Shown here: piece by piece, positions 55,131-64,000 of the stretch
Layout of the letters: each line of letters opens with the position of its first letter
How positions within the stretch are numbered: the stretch's first letter is position 1
Assembly: GCA_030068075.1 (NCBI GenBank)
Contig: CM057833.1
Coordinates: forward strand, 47,263,587-47,327,586
From: Paguma larvata
Lineage: Eukaryota > Chordata > Mammalia > Carnivora > Viverridae
Length of the DNA stretch: 64,000 bases
Direction: 5' to 3'
Translations under genes and position numbers: made by a program
Notes under the pieces: model-generated
What the model was told of the DNA's origin: nothing
The model's input: the letters and a program-made list of their open reading frames with translations, nothing else
Database searches by the model: none

Positions 55131-55363
55131 ATTTAGATTCTGTGTGTCTAAGATTAAAAGTGATTTAAGTACTTGGCACTATCTTAGCAAAATTCTAGTA
55201 TTGCTTTAGGCATTATATATCTAAAGGCTACTAATTAAAGACATAAATATATATCTCAATTATTAGAGTGAATTCATAATTATTAGATACATCACTAGAT
55301 TTCTTCTTATCATACTATGCAAACAAATTACATGGACTTAACATTTACTTATTTTTTATTTTA

Positions 55364-55573
55364 AATTTAAAAAAATTTAACATTTATTTATTATTGAGAG
55401 ACAGATCATGAGCATGGGAGGGGCAGAGAGAGGGGGAGACACAGAATCTGAAGCAGGCTTGAGGCTCTGAGCTGTCAGCACAGAGCCTGACATGGGGCTT
55501 GAACTCACAAACCACAAGATCATGACCTGAGCCAAAGTCGGATGCTTAAGCGACTGAGCCACCCAGGTGCCCC
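55364..55573 (-). mobile_element. Felid tRNA-Lys-derived SINE, antisense
   Basis: AACATTTATTTATTATTGAG start, GAGCCTGACATGGGGCTTG, ACTGAGCCACCCAGGTGCCCC. Perfect 14-bp target-site duplication TATTTTTTATTTTA at 55350-55363 and 55574-55587. Confidence 0.96.
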
Positions 55574-55584
55574 TATTTTTTATT

Positions 55585-55895
55585 TTACATAAAATAAAAT
55601 TTATTCCTGGCTGTACAATTCTGTGGGTTTTGATAAATACAGAGAGTAAGGCAGCCACTTACCAAAATCATGATACAGACTCCTTTCTTTCTCTACCAAC
55701 ATTCCCTTGTGTAGCTTCTAGACAAGCCCAGTGCCTCCTTCCAACCATGGCAACCATTGCTGTGTTCTCTGGCTTTAAGTTTCACCTTTTTCTGAATATT
55801 GCATGCATGAATTCAGAGAGTATACAGTCTTTAGGGAGGGACTTCTTTTATCTAGTGAAATGAGCTTAAGATTTGTTGATGTTTCATGTATCCGT
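55585..55895 (-). mobile_element. Old L1M 3' fragment, antisense
   Basis: CTGTACAATTCTGTGGGTTTTG, CCAAAATCATGATACAGAC, ACCATGGCAACCATTGC, TGCATGCATGAATTC and GATTTGTTGATGTTTCATG are a diverged L1M 3' end. Frames 55567-55863 and 55775-56116 overlap it. Confidence 0.65.
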
Positions 55896-57260
55896 AGCTT
55901 GGGAGCACATTTCCCCCCCAATATCCTGAGGGAAAAGAAAATAAGTTGTTGGGAATGTGGTATATTTATCAAAAGGAAATGGAACCAAATATACAAGTGG
56001 TGAAGTGGGGATTTGCTTTCCTCTTTGCTTTGCTGTAATACAAAAGTCACATATTTTTCAATATGTAAAAAAAATAAAAAAGTAAGTAACAAAAAAACCT
56101 GTGAACTCTGAGCCAATAGTTAACAATATTTCTTGATTACACGATCAAGAGTGACCTTGTTCTAGGCCCCAGTCCCTGTCATTTTTTTTTTCTATCTGTC
56201 TACTATAGTCAAAATCTACCTGTTTTGCATATTCAGTGCAATATATGGTATTGAGAATGCAATAGTAAACAGAGATGGGGTGGGGGGGGTCAGGTTTAGT
56301 GAATGGATTTCTATTTTCCTCCCCAGTGAGGGATACATTTTCAGCACAGGCCCCTGTTGGTCAGACACTCTGACAGAACAGGCAGTGTGGAATAAGAGCG
56401 GCATGAGGCCTAGAGGAAGAGTTTCAATAACAGCAGGGAAAAAGGATACCATAGTAGATCTTATTGGCTTAGCCATTTTACTCTCAAGGTTTTCTCTAAC
56501 CCTGTGGGAAAGTTGAATAGGATATAAATATTGGGTTCCTGTTGTATGTACCACAGAATGTTCATTTTGCTTTTGTTCACTATATTACAAACTATTTTCA
56601 TAGTCCATGAAGTAGGTTCAGCTCTCAACTGATGCTTTGGCTATCTTATAAGTCCTAAGGTGTAAAACAAAATGAAACTAAACAATGCCCCTCCTCCAAA
56701 CAAAATCAAAAACAAGCCTCTCTAGAGATTTCTAAAGACTGGCAGGTAATTTCAAGAGAAGCCCTCATAATGACAGCACAAATCTTCTCTGACCTATAGC
56801 TAGGAAGCCTTCAAGTCAGTGTAGTTGGTGCTGGTGGGGAGCAGCAAGTTCTGGGGGTAGGTTGGGAGATTGACATTGACACTTAGTAGGTCATCATGGA
56901 AAGGAGAGTAAAGTTCCATCCCCCTAGACAGCAGGGAGCAAATTACTAGGCAAAAAAAATCCCAAACTTAAAACAAAAGCTGTCAGGCACTCATTCACAG
57001 CAAATGTCAGACTCCAGACACCAACTGCTAATGTGTTAGAAAACGCTGATTAGGGATTACTGAAGCTGCCTATAAACTCTCTATTCCCATTATTTAAGAA
57101 ACTCTGAAATGAGTTAATTCGAATTCTACCAGCATTTTCTATTTTTCTTATAGGTTTTCAATATGCAAATGTCAGCATTTACAAAATTGAGATGAGTGAT
57201 ATATTTCTGATAAATGCATTATAAAAGAAGGATCCAGGTATTTAACAAATATAAGCATCA
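55896..57260. other. Single-copy DNA, no gene recognised
   Basis: The opposed frames 56216-56554 (minus, 112 codons) and 56280-56516 (plus, 78 codons) share the same DNA and have no domain. Some poly-G (56278-56288) and A-rich runs. Confidence 0.4.
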
Positions 57261-57265
57261 ACTAG

Positions 57266-57267
<2 letters not shown>

Positions 57268-57307
<40 letters not shown>

Positions 57308-57340
57308 GTAGATATCTATATATATAGATAGATATCAACC
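57268..57340. repeat. (CT)n(AT)n compound microsatellite
   Basis: About 11 TC units flow into about 11 TA units, then GATATCTATATATATAGATA, which is palindromic. Confidence 0.95.
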
Positions 57341-57696
57341 TTTTTATATACTTCATGAACTTTGAAATTGATTTGTATGATGTACAAAAAATTCTATATG
57401 TTTAAACGGGGTAAGTTCCATGAGGGTAGAATTTTAATTTTGTTTTGTTAATTGATATGCGCCAAGTACCCAGAACAGATATGTGCACAAAATAAGTTCT
57501 CTATAAATGTTATTGAACTGAAGTGTAGAGGCTAGAAAATACAGTAACAATATCAATATCCAGAACAGGCTTATATAATTGCTATGATCAGTTCAGAGAT
57601 TTGACTCTGAAGTTCTTAGAAGCTAAGACAAAAAATGAAATTATACTTAATTATATAGCTTTTATTGTCAAAGAGGAGAAGGGATACCAATTCGTT

Positions 57697-57710
57697 GGGG
57701 GGGGGGGGGA
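57697..57710. repeat. Poly-G run
   Basis: About 13 consecutive G residues. Prone to sequencing length error. Confidence 0.9.
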
Positions 57711-58049
57711 AATAACTTTCCTAGGGCTTAACTCTCTAAACACTTCCAGTGTAGAAATTCCCATGAAGCAGTAGTGGGATTTTAGGGTGATTTTACATAG
57801 CAATTGTGGGTAAATTTGAAAGCATTTGCTAAATGTGAAAATATCAAAGGTACTTAGGAATGAGTTAGGAAATATTCTTTCTATCATAATATGGGAGGAG
57901 GTGGAAAGCGGCAGCAGGGCGTGATACAGGAAATTGCATAGGTAGGCAAAACTCCATGGTGGCTGAGAGAATTTGGCTCTTAGAAATAGAAAGTGTTTTC
58001 CATTTGTGATTTTAGCCATTTCCTGATAGATCTGGATTTAATCATTTCA

Positions 58050-58590
58050 CTCAAAATCATTTATAAATCACTTTGTATGTCTCAGTTGCTATGATAGATG
58101 CTGAGGATACAAGATAAATTCAGCATAGTCCTGTCCTTAAGGAGTCCTGAATCTAGTGAAGGAGAAAAGCAAATCGGTGGCTGTTATGGAGAATTGCTAT
58201 GAGTAAGGTCCCCAGTGTGTGTGTGGGGCAGGGGGCACAGAGGAGAGGCATCTAAATTAAGCTGGAGTTAAGGTAGGCTTCACCGAAGGGGAGACTGCAG
58301 GGATGGTTTTTTAAAAATATGTTTGGGTATCTGGATGAGCGAAGGGGAGAAGGCATCCGGTGGAGGAGTGGTGTGTGGAGGGAAATTGGAATTACAGCCT
58401 GTGGTAGAAGGTGGTAGTTATAGAGGTAGACCAGTCTCTGGGGATTAAGGAGAAAAGAAGGCAAAGGAATAGGAAAAAAGGTGATCGAGGACCTCGTAGG
58501 CTAAGGTAGGAACTTCACTTTATCCTGACAGCTATGGGCAGCCATGATCATTGGAAAAGATCTTGGTGATTGCAAGGCACTTTTAATTTA
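58050..58590 (-). mobile_element. L2 LINE 3' region, antisense
   Basis: GATGCTGAGGATACAAGATA, CCTTAAGGAGTCCTGAATCTAG, GTAGGCTTCACCGAAGGGG, GACCTCGTAGGCTAAGGTAGG, AACTTCACTTTATCCTGACAGC, GATCTTGGTGATTGC in the antisense L2 order. The minus frame 58252-58464 is L2-derived. Confidence 0.7.
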
Positions 58591-58699
58591 ATGGTTAATG
58601 GTTTCACCTTGGTCAGAGGGGGGGTTTTAATGCTGTTCCTTTGGTTCTGAGAGGCAATCAGTAACAATTCTTTTTATGCCAGATAGGCAGAGAATCCTT

Positions 58700-58970
58700 T
58701 TCTTCCTTTTCTGGTCCATCCTCAATATTTTATAGAAAAGAAAAGACACAGAGTAAGGGGCTTGACCAAGGACACCCAGCTATCAAGTAGTAGAGCTAAG
58801 ATTCCCACCTCAATGAAGAAACACTGTAATATGGTGAAAAGAACAAAAACATGAGTCAAGAAATGTGACTTTAAATTTCAACTCTGAAACAAACATGTGA
58901 CCTTAAAAAAATCATATAACCTTTCGGAGCTTCAGTGCCCTCATCATAAAATGGAGTTAATAATGATGTC
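58700..58970. mobile_element. MIR pair: antisense then sense
   Basis: 58700-58815 has CACAGAGTAAGGGGCTTGACC and AGCTAAGATTCCCACC in antisense. 58825-58970 has AATATGGTGAAAAGAAC, CATGTGACCTTAAAAAAATC and CATCATAAAATGGAG in sense. Confidence 0.6.
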
Positions 58971-59152
58971 TTAAAATACAGATTTGTTTATGTGAAGCAT
59001 CTCAGCTTATCACTATAAGTGGGCGACTAGGATTTGTTGACTCTGAAACTCAAGCTCTCTGATTTCTACTCAGGAGTTGTTTGCAGCAGTCTTTTTTGGA
59101 GGGTGGTGTCTACATTATGGCCTTCTCTCTGTTCTTCATTTTAGTCCACAGT

Positions 59153-59299
59153 GTGTTTTTAAATGTTTATTTATTTATTTTGAGAGAGGAGGGAGGAGGG
59201 GCAGAGAGAGAGGGAGAGAGATGGCATGATGGTGAGATCACAACCTGAGCTGAAATCAAGTGTCGGACGCTTAGCTGGCTGAGCCATCCAGGCACCCCA
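59153..59299 (-). mobile_element. Felid SINE, antisense, internally deleted
   Basis: AAATGTTTATTTATTTATTTTG start, GA-rich middle, then a jump to GGTGAGATCACAACCTGAG and CTGAGCCATCCAGGCACCCC. About 147 bp instead of about 210. Target-site copies TAGTCCACAGT (59142-59152) and TAGTCAACAGT (59300-59310). Confidence 0.9.
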
Positions 59300-59310
59300 T
59301 AGTCAACAGT

Positions 59311-60722
59311 ATTTCTGTGCCTGTGGATTCAAGCTTTAGTCACATCCAAATGGGTCCTTTGGGCTGGGGCAACTTGGGTCTGTTGAAGGTTCCTGAAAAG
59401 TCTCAGTGTAGCAGACCCTCCAAGTTACTGGAATTAAGAGCAAGTGGCAGGAACATGTGGTTTTCATTGAAACCTCTGGAGAAGAGCATTTCCAAGCTTA
59501 ACACAGCCAGGATCTGCCTGTGCATCTACGGATAGAGGTCTGCAATCATCCGGAACCTGAACACTACTCATTAATGATGACAGTGCTTTGAGAAAGTGCT
59601 GTGGGGGTCGGGGGAGGGTGGCTGTGACTTAGGCACAGACATGGAGGCAGAGGCCCATTTTTGATATCAATTTTTCTTAAAATCAACCCATCCAACTTAA
59701 GTCATTATAAAGCTAACCAAGGATAACAGCTCTATCAATCAGATCTTTTGCCTTCACAGTTGAGTGAAATCTTTTTCTTTTTCCTTTATAACCCAAACTG
59801 AGAGGGTAGTTAAATTTCCCAGTTAGAGGCAAAAGAGTCTTTTGTTGACCCCTTGCCCTTCATCTTCACTGACTAGCTCTCCCCATTTTAATGTTATGCT
59901 TTATTATTCATATTATTATTTTTGAAAAAATTTCCCAGAGGAGGAAGGATATAATGAAAAGGCATTAGGTTTCTCGTTTGAAGAGCTAATCAGATTTGAG
60001 GAAGACAAAGCAGTGTGCTGTAGGGTTCCCAGGCAGGAAGCGACAGTGATCTGTTCCCTGCTATGGTGATAGAAGTACAGGTTTCTCAGAATTTTCCTGC
60101 CTTTAAGGGGAGGGTTCCTAAAAGGAGGTAGAAGGCCCTACTGTGTGGCAGAAAGAGGGATACCAGGTTCATGTAAAGATTATTCCCTTTGAAAAATTGA
60201 AATTTTATCCTGATAGCTGTAGTGCACTAATTCTTTAGCCTCATTCTAGGAAGAAATGAAGTTATTATTAGAAATGAAAGAGGTCTGCCTCAGAAAAGAT
60301 ACCTACATCTCAGCCAAGAGAGGTTAGAGGTTGATTATCGCTAATGAATTACATGTGTGGCTTATTGCATCTTACAAAGCCCAAAGTATACCTTGCTATG
60401 CTCATGAGACCAGGTCAGATTCAGCCACTTGCTGAGATCCTACCTATAATGGTCAGAAAAATTGGCAAGGACGTGGGGGGTTACCTAATATCACTCCAAG
60501 TATTTAATGAATTCCAAAATGTAGGTGAACTGAGCTTTTTGAAGAAACTTCTTACCTTCCGGACATGAGAGAACCTAAGAAAGCTTTAATTTAAGGCTTT
60601 CAGGTGATAACTGAAGAACCGGAGGCTAAAGATGGTATGTGATATACTGCAAGTCACGGGGTGATTAGGGCCAGTGACTGACTGACAGACCAGATCCTCC
60701 CAGTTGCAGCGCCAGCCTCTTT
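59311..60722. other. Single-copy DNA, no gene recognised
   Basis: Frames 59317-59535 and 60344-60568 (72 and 74 codons) have no domain. A weak antisense MIR-like stretch may lie near 60590-60690. Confidence 0.4.
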
Positions 60723-60737
60723 AAGAAAGGAGTTCCT

Positions 60738-60953
60738 GGGTCACCTAGGTGGTTCAGTTGGTGGGATGCCCGACTTCGGCTCAGGTCATGATCTCATGGT
60801 TCATGAGTTCGAGCCCTGCATCAGGCTCTGTGCTGACAGCTCAGAGCCTGGAGCCTGCTTCAGATTCTGTATCTCCCTCTCTCTCTCTACCCTTCCCCTG
60901 CTTGTGTTCTGTATCTCTTTCTCTAAAAAAATAAATATTTAGAAAGAAAATAA
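60738..60953 (+). mobile_element. Felid tRNA-Lys-derived SINE, sense
   Basis: Head GGGTCACCTAGGTGGTTCAG, CGACTTCGGCTCAGGTCATG, CT-rich middle, tail AAAAAAATAAATATTTAG. Perfect 15-bp target-site duplication AAGAAAGGAGTTCCT at 60723-60737 and 60954-60968. The frame 60749-60934 is SINE. Confidence 0.96.
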
Positions 60954-61029
60954 AAGAAAGGAGTTCCTTAACTATTTTACCTTTATTAAGAACACAGTTT
61001 TGAGGGATATGGGTAGAGGAGGAATCTAG

Positions 61030-61240
61030 TATTTGTTGGATGGTTAATAGATATTTAGAGGGACACTTGAGGGCTCTTAAATTTAATATATCATTTAATC
61101 CACAATAATCCTGTGATGTCCATCTTATGCTTACTCTATAGATGTAGAAACTGAGGCTCAGGGAAGTTAACTTGGCCAAAAGCTAGTATACTGGAAATGA
61201 AACTGGATCCAAGGCCAATCAGGTTCCCAAATTTCCACAA
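61030..61240 (-). mobile_element. MIR SINE, antisense
   Basis: TCATTTAATCCACAATAATCC, GATGTAGAAACTGAGGCTCAG, GGAAGTTAACTTGGCC, GAAACTGGATCCAAGGCC. Confidence 0.75.
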
Positions 61241-61539
61241 ACCACTACTTAATACTTAGGCAATATTACCTTACAAAATCCTATACTCTCAGAGTTGAAA
61301 TTGAAGTTAGAGGTGACCAACTTCTATCATCAATGCCAACTTTTCCCTGCAGAATTCCTGACAGATATCCTCCGGTCAAGAGGACCTCACTGTCCCACAA
61401 GATAGTTAACCCTTGTAGATAATATGGTAGGAAATATTGCCCATATTCGATATCTAAGTTTGTCCTTGAAACTCCTATCCCTTAGGTCATCCTTTTATAT
61501 TCATTTTTGCGGGATATATTTAATCATTCATTTGTAAAT

Positions 61540-61645
61540 TTAAAATATTTATCGAACATTTATTACATGCCAGGTACTTTGCTCTGCTTTAAGAGCACAG
61601 TGGTGGATAAAGCAAATATCATCCCTGTCTCCATGGATTTTGCGT
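61540..61645 (-). mobile_element. L2 3' end fragment, antisense
   Basis: TTATCGAACATTTATTACATGCC, AGGTACTTTGCTCTGC, CATCCCTGTCTCCATGG. Confidence 0.6.
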
Positions 61646-62175
61646 TGTTGAAGCAAGGACTTGGGTGTAATTCATATCTGAGTAACTGGAAGAGGAGAAC
61701 ATTAATAAAAGAGCACACAGAATTAAAAAAAAAGGGTAACCCAGCCTCTAAAATGTGGCTCGCTCAACCCTATAATGTTTATGTAAAAGGCAACTGACAT
61801 GCCATTGAGATCACTTAGAAAATGAAATATGGGGAGAATTTTTTCTCTAAGAAAGGAATGAAAAAATTTGCTTAGAGCATCTAAATGACTCCTCAGAGAT
61901 CTGGCTGAGTTATGGCTGGTGACAGAAAGGAATCCCCAGCAAATAGGGCTGGATGTTTGGCTGCAGGCAAACTGTGCTGCATGCTGGACTTTCCACTGTG
62001 CAAATATTGACTCCAGAAGTTGGTGTGAATAGGGCTACGGTCTTGGTCCTGAAGTAGCAGCTGCTTAGACTGGCTCTCAGAAGACTTAGGAGGAAAATCC
62101 AATTCAGTCATAGCAGAGAGGAAGCAGGTCTGGGGAAGGCTTAAAAGAAAGCTGCTGGGAAAATACCTTCACCAG
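61646..62175. other. Single-copy DNA, no gene recognised
   Basis: Frames 61507-61797 and 61893-62111 have no domain, and the first begins in L2 sequence. Confidence 0.4.
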
Positions 62176-62179
62176 GCAA

Positions 62180-62395
62180 GGTTGAATGACCACTAAGCAC
62201 CTACTGTATGCCAGGGTAATACACTGTATGCCGGTGATTTTAGGTGATCCTCACAGCAGTCCTCTGAGGGAAGTTTAACCCTCTTTTGTAGATGAAGTAG
62301 GCCAAGCCTCCTGGAGGTTAAGTCCCCTATCCAATTTTATAACTAACAGGCAAAAGAGTTGGAACCCTCACCCATGTATATCTGACTCCCACTTC
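62180..62395 (-). mobile_element. MIR SINE, antisense
   Basis: TAAGCACCTACTGTATGCCAGG, GATCCTCACAGCAGTCCTCTG, AGAGTTGGAACCCTCACC. The phrase CACTGTATGCC is nearly repeated in tandem (62204-62232). Confidence 0.65.
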
Positions 62396-62697
62396 TATGC
62401 GTTTTGTGTTACATTGTGCTGTTCTCTTCACTTTATGTGCAGGCAACTGGAGGATTCCTTGAAACTTTGAGTTTGTCCTAGAAGAGGCATGTTGACTTGG
62501 AGAAGCTTGAGTTTTAGGGCCCTTCGTGTGTATGGGTCCCCTTCAAGGTCTTGGGAGAGGCCTTATCAATAAGATAATATATTTTTGTAAACTTGGCAAC
62601 ACTGAGATATTTGTATATTCTTTTCTTAAAGAGAAGCTCCAAAATTGTTAAGGCTTTGGGGTCCATAAGACCTGTGCTAAAGCCCTATTTAGAGAAG

Positions 62698-62832
62698 AGT
62701 CATTCATTCAATAAGTATTACTTAAATGCCTAATACATGCCAGGCATTGCATATGCTGGGATACAGCAGTTAAAAACTCAAAACAGAGATCCCCATCCCC
62801 ATAGAGCCAATAGCATAGAGACCAAGTGCATT
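62698..62832 (-). mobile_element. L2 3' end fragment, antisense
   Basis: CATTCATTCAATAAGTATTAC, TAATACATGCCAGGCATTGC, GCTGGGATACAGCAG. Confidence 0.7.
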
Positions 62833-62839
62833 GGCAGGA

Positions 62840-63300
62840 TTCTGTCAGGAAAGTCATGCCACACTCTAACTGGATGATTTGAAGGAAGTTTAATAAAGGG
62901 GCTGTTTGCCAAGGTGCGATGGGGTGCAGTAAACCGTAAATAGTGCAGTGTTGCCTGGCTAGTAACCAGAAAGTACTAGCTTGATGGGCAAGAGGAGAGA
63001 CTGGATACTAACCTGAAGACAGAGATAACTGGATGAAGAAAACTGCCTGACAGGGCATGAGACCTTTGGTTGATGGCAACTAACCAGTCATAATGGGAAG
63101 GAGCAGGGCAACAGATACTCAGCCTTACTTTGCTCTTGCCCCTCTGATTTCCTGATGGTATTCCCCATTGGCCATACCCATTTGGAAGGCAGAGAGCAGG
63201 TTAGCCCAATTATATATTCATTTGGGCCAGCCCCCTGTATCACATGACACAAAGGGTGGAGAGTTGAAGTAGAGGAGAAACATGATATCCAACACATCAT
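62840..63300. mobile_element. Interspersed repeat of uncertain family
   Basis: CAGGATTCTGTCAGGAAAGTC, AAGTTTAATAAAGGGGCTG, CCCCTCTGATTTCCTGATGG, CCCATTGGCCATACCC and CAAAGGGTGGAGAGTTG recall a common old mammalian dispersed repeat that I cannot name. The minus frame 63088-63300 lies in it. Confidence 0.45.
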
Positions 63301-63399
63301 GTGTTCATTTCAACCCTTACAACTCTGGTGAGGATGTGGTTTAGGGAAAAGGGTTATGTCAAGTAGAATGCCAATTCTCCAGTATTAATACTACTCCTG

Positions 63400-63401
63400 A
63401 A

Positions 63402-63446
<45 letters not shown>

Positions 63447-63453
63447 TAATAAG
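63400..63453. repeat. (AAT)n microsatellite
   Basis: About 16 AAT/ATA units followed by AAGCATTTATTGG. Likely polymorphic. Confidence 0.96.
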
Positions 63454-63459
63454 CATTTA

Positions 63460-64000
63460 TTGGAAGTATCCTCTGTTATAGATGGGAACTGAGACTTTGC
63501 AGCATCTGATATCACATGTGCTCATTCCTTGAAACAATATTCTAAAGGGCTCTAAATTGGTCTCTTGCCAAATTTGAAGCATTTTCCAACAGTGTAGGAA
63601 GAGTTAAACTTCCTGAGGGATTCTTTCATATCTCTCTCTGTCTTATATATTAGGGTATATGGGGAGAAAAAAGAAAAACCATTGAGTAATGGTATATATG
63701 AAGAATTCACATTCAATCAGCCACAGTGAGGATAATAAAAGATTGAGAAGCACTAATTATTAAATCCAAATGGATACTCTTTTGCAAATGCCTTAGTAAC
63801 CTCCTGCTTCTCTCTCAGATTGGGCACTTACTAAAGGTCCATTGGACCTAGGAGGCAGAGTGTGAAAGACACTAGTCATTGAATAGTTCCCATTTACTTC
63901 TTAAAATATTCTTAAGTAGAAAGGCTATTCCCAAAGAGGACCAACAGGTACTGACCCATCTATGAAACTGAATTGATTTGTCCACCTGAGAGACATGTTT
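63460..64000. other. Single-copy DNA, nothing recognised
   Basis: No repeat family, exon or promoter signal I can support up to the end of the window. Confidence 0.35.

Overview
This window is nuclear DNA from a cat-family (felid or close feliform) carnivore. About 25 copies of a tRNA-Lys-derived SINE carry the felid-type head (GGGGCGCCTGGGTGGCTCAG), a long CT-rich middle and an AAATAAATAAA tail. A felid/carnivore-type LINE-1 3' end is also present. Older layers shared by all placental mammals surround them: MIR, L2, L1M, MaLR-type LTRs, MER5A and MER20. I find no bacterial, viral or organellar gene and no functional protein-coding gene. Every long open reading frame I checked lies in a repeat, in microsatellite sequence, in the CpG island, or is a short chance frame. 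The window reads as intergenic DNA or the inside of a large intron.

Layout. 0-4 kb: mostly single-copy DNA with MIRs and one young SINE. 4.1-6.5 kb: an old L1 cut by younger SINEs and by another repeat. 7-8.2 kb: an L2 copy. 8.9-9.7 kb: an LTR-like repeat. 10.3-11.5 kb: L2, MER5A and a MaLR LTR. 13.8-14 kb: an unexplained nested inverted repeat. 15.2-15.66 kb: the only CpG island, with paired CCAAT and GC boxes; this is the best promoter candidate. 16-21.4 kb: L2, MIR, MaLR LTRs (two head to head) and a double SINE. 22.3-22.9 kb: a young felid L1 with target-site duplications. 24.4-26.6 kb: a SINE with a 39-bp L1-like insert, then a sense-strand L1 fragment. 27-36 kb: mostly single-copy DNA with SINEs and MIRs. 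36.25-45.9 kb: one ancient antisense L1 that has received many later insertions, including a 3.1-kb carnivore L1 that is itself interrupted. 47.1-48.7 kb and 51.9-52.3 kb: repeat-free blocks that look like conserved non-coding candidates. 54.5-55.9 kb: L1M remnants. 58-59 kb: L2 and MIR. The remainder is old repeats and single-copy DNA.

There is no gene system whose parts work together here. The content is a record of insertions plus a few candidate regulatory stretches. Of 25 SINEs, 20 lie on the minus strand and 5 on the plus strand. I see no sign of a new multi-gene system; the most useful leads are listed as findings. Repeat family names come from recognising consensus sequence by eye, so edges of old repeats are good to roughly 10-30 bases. 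Edges defined by target-site duplications are exact or nearly so.
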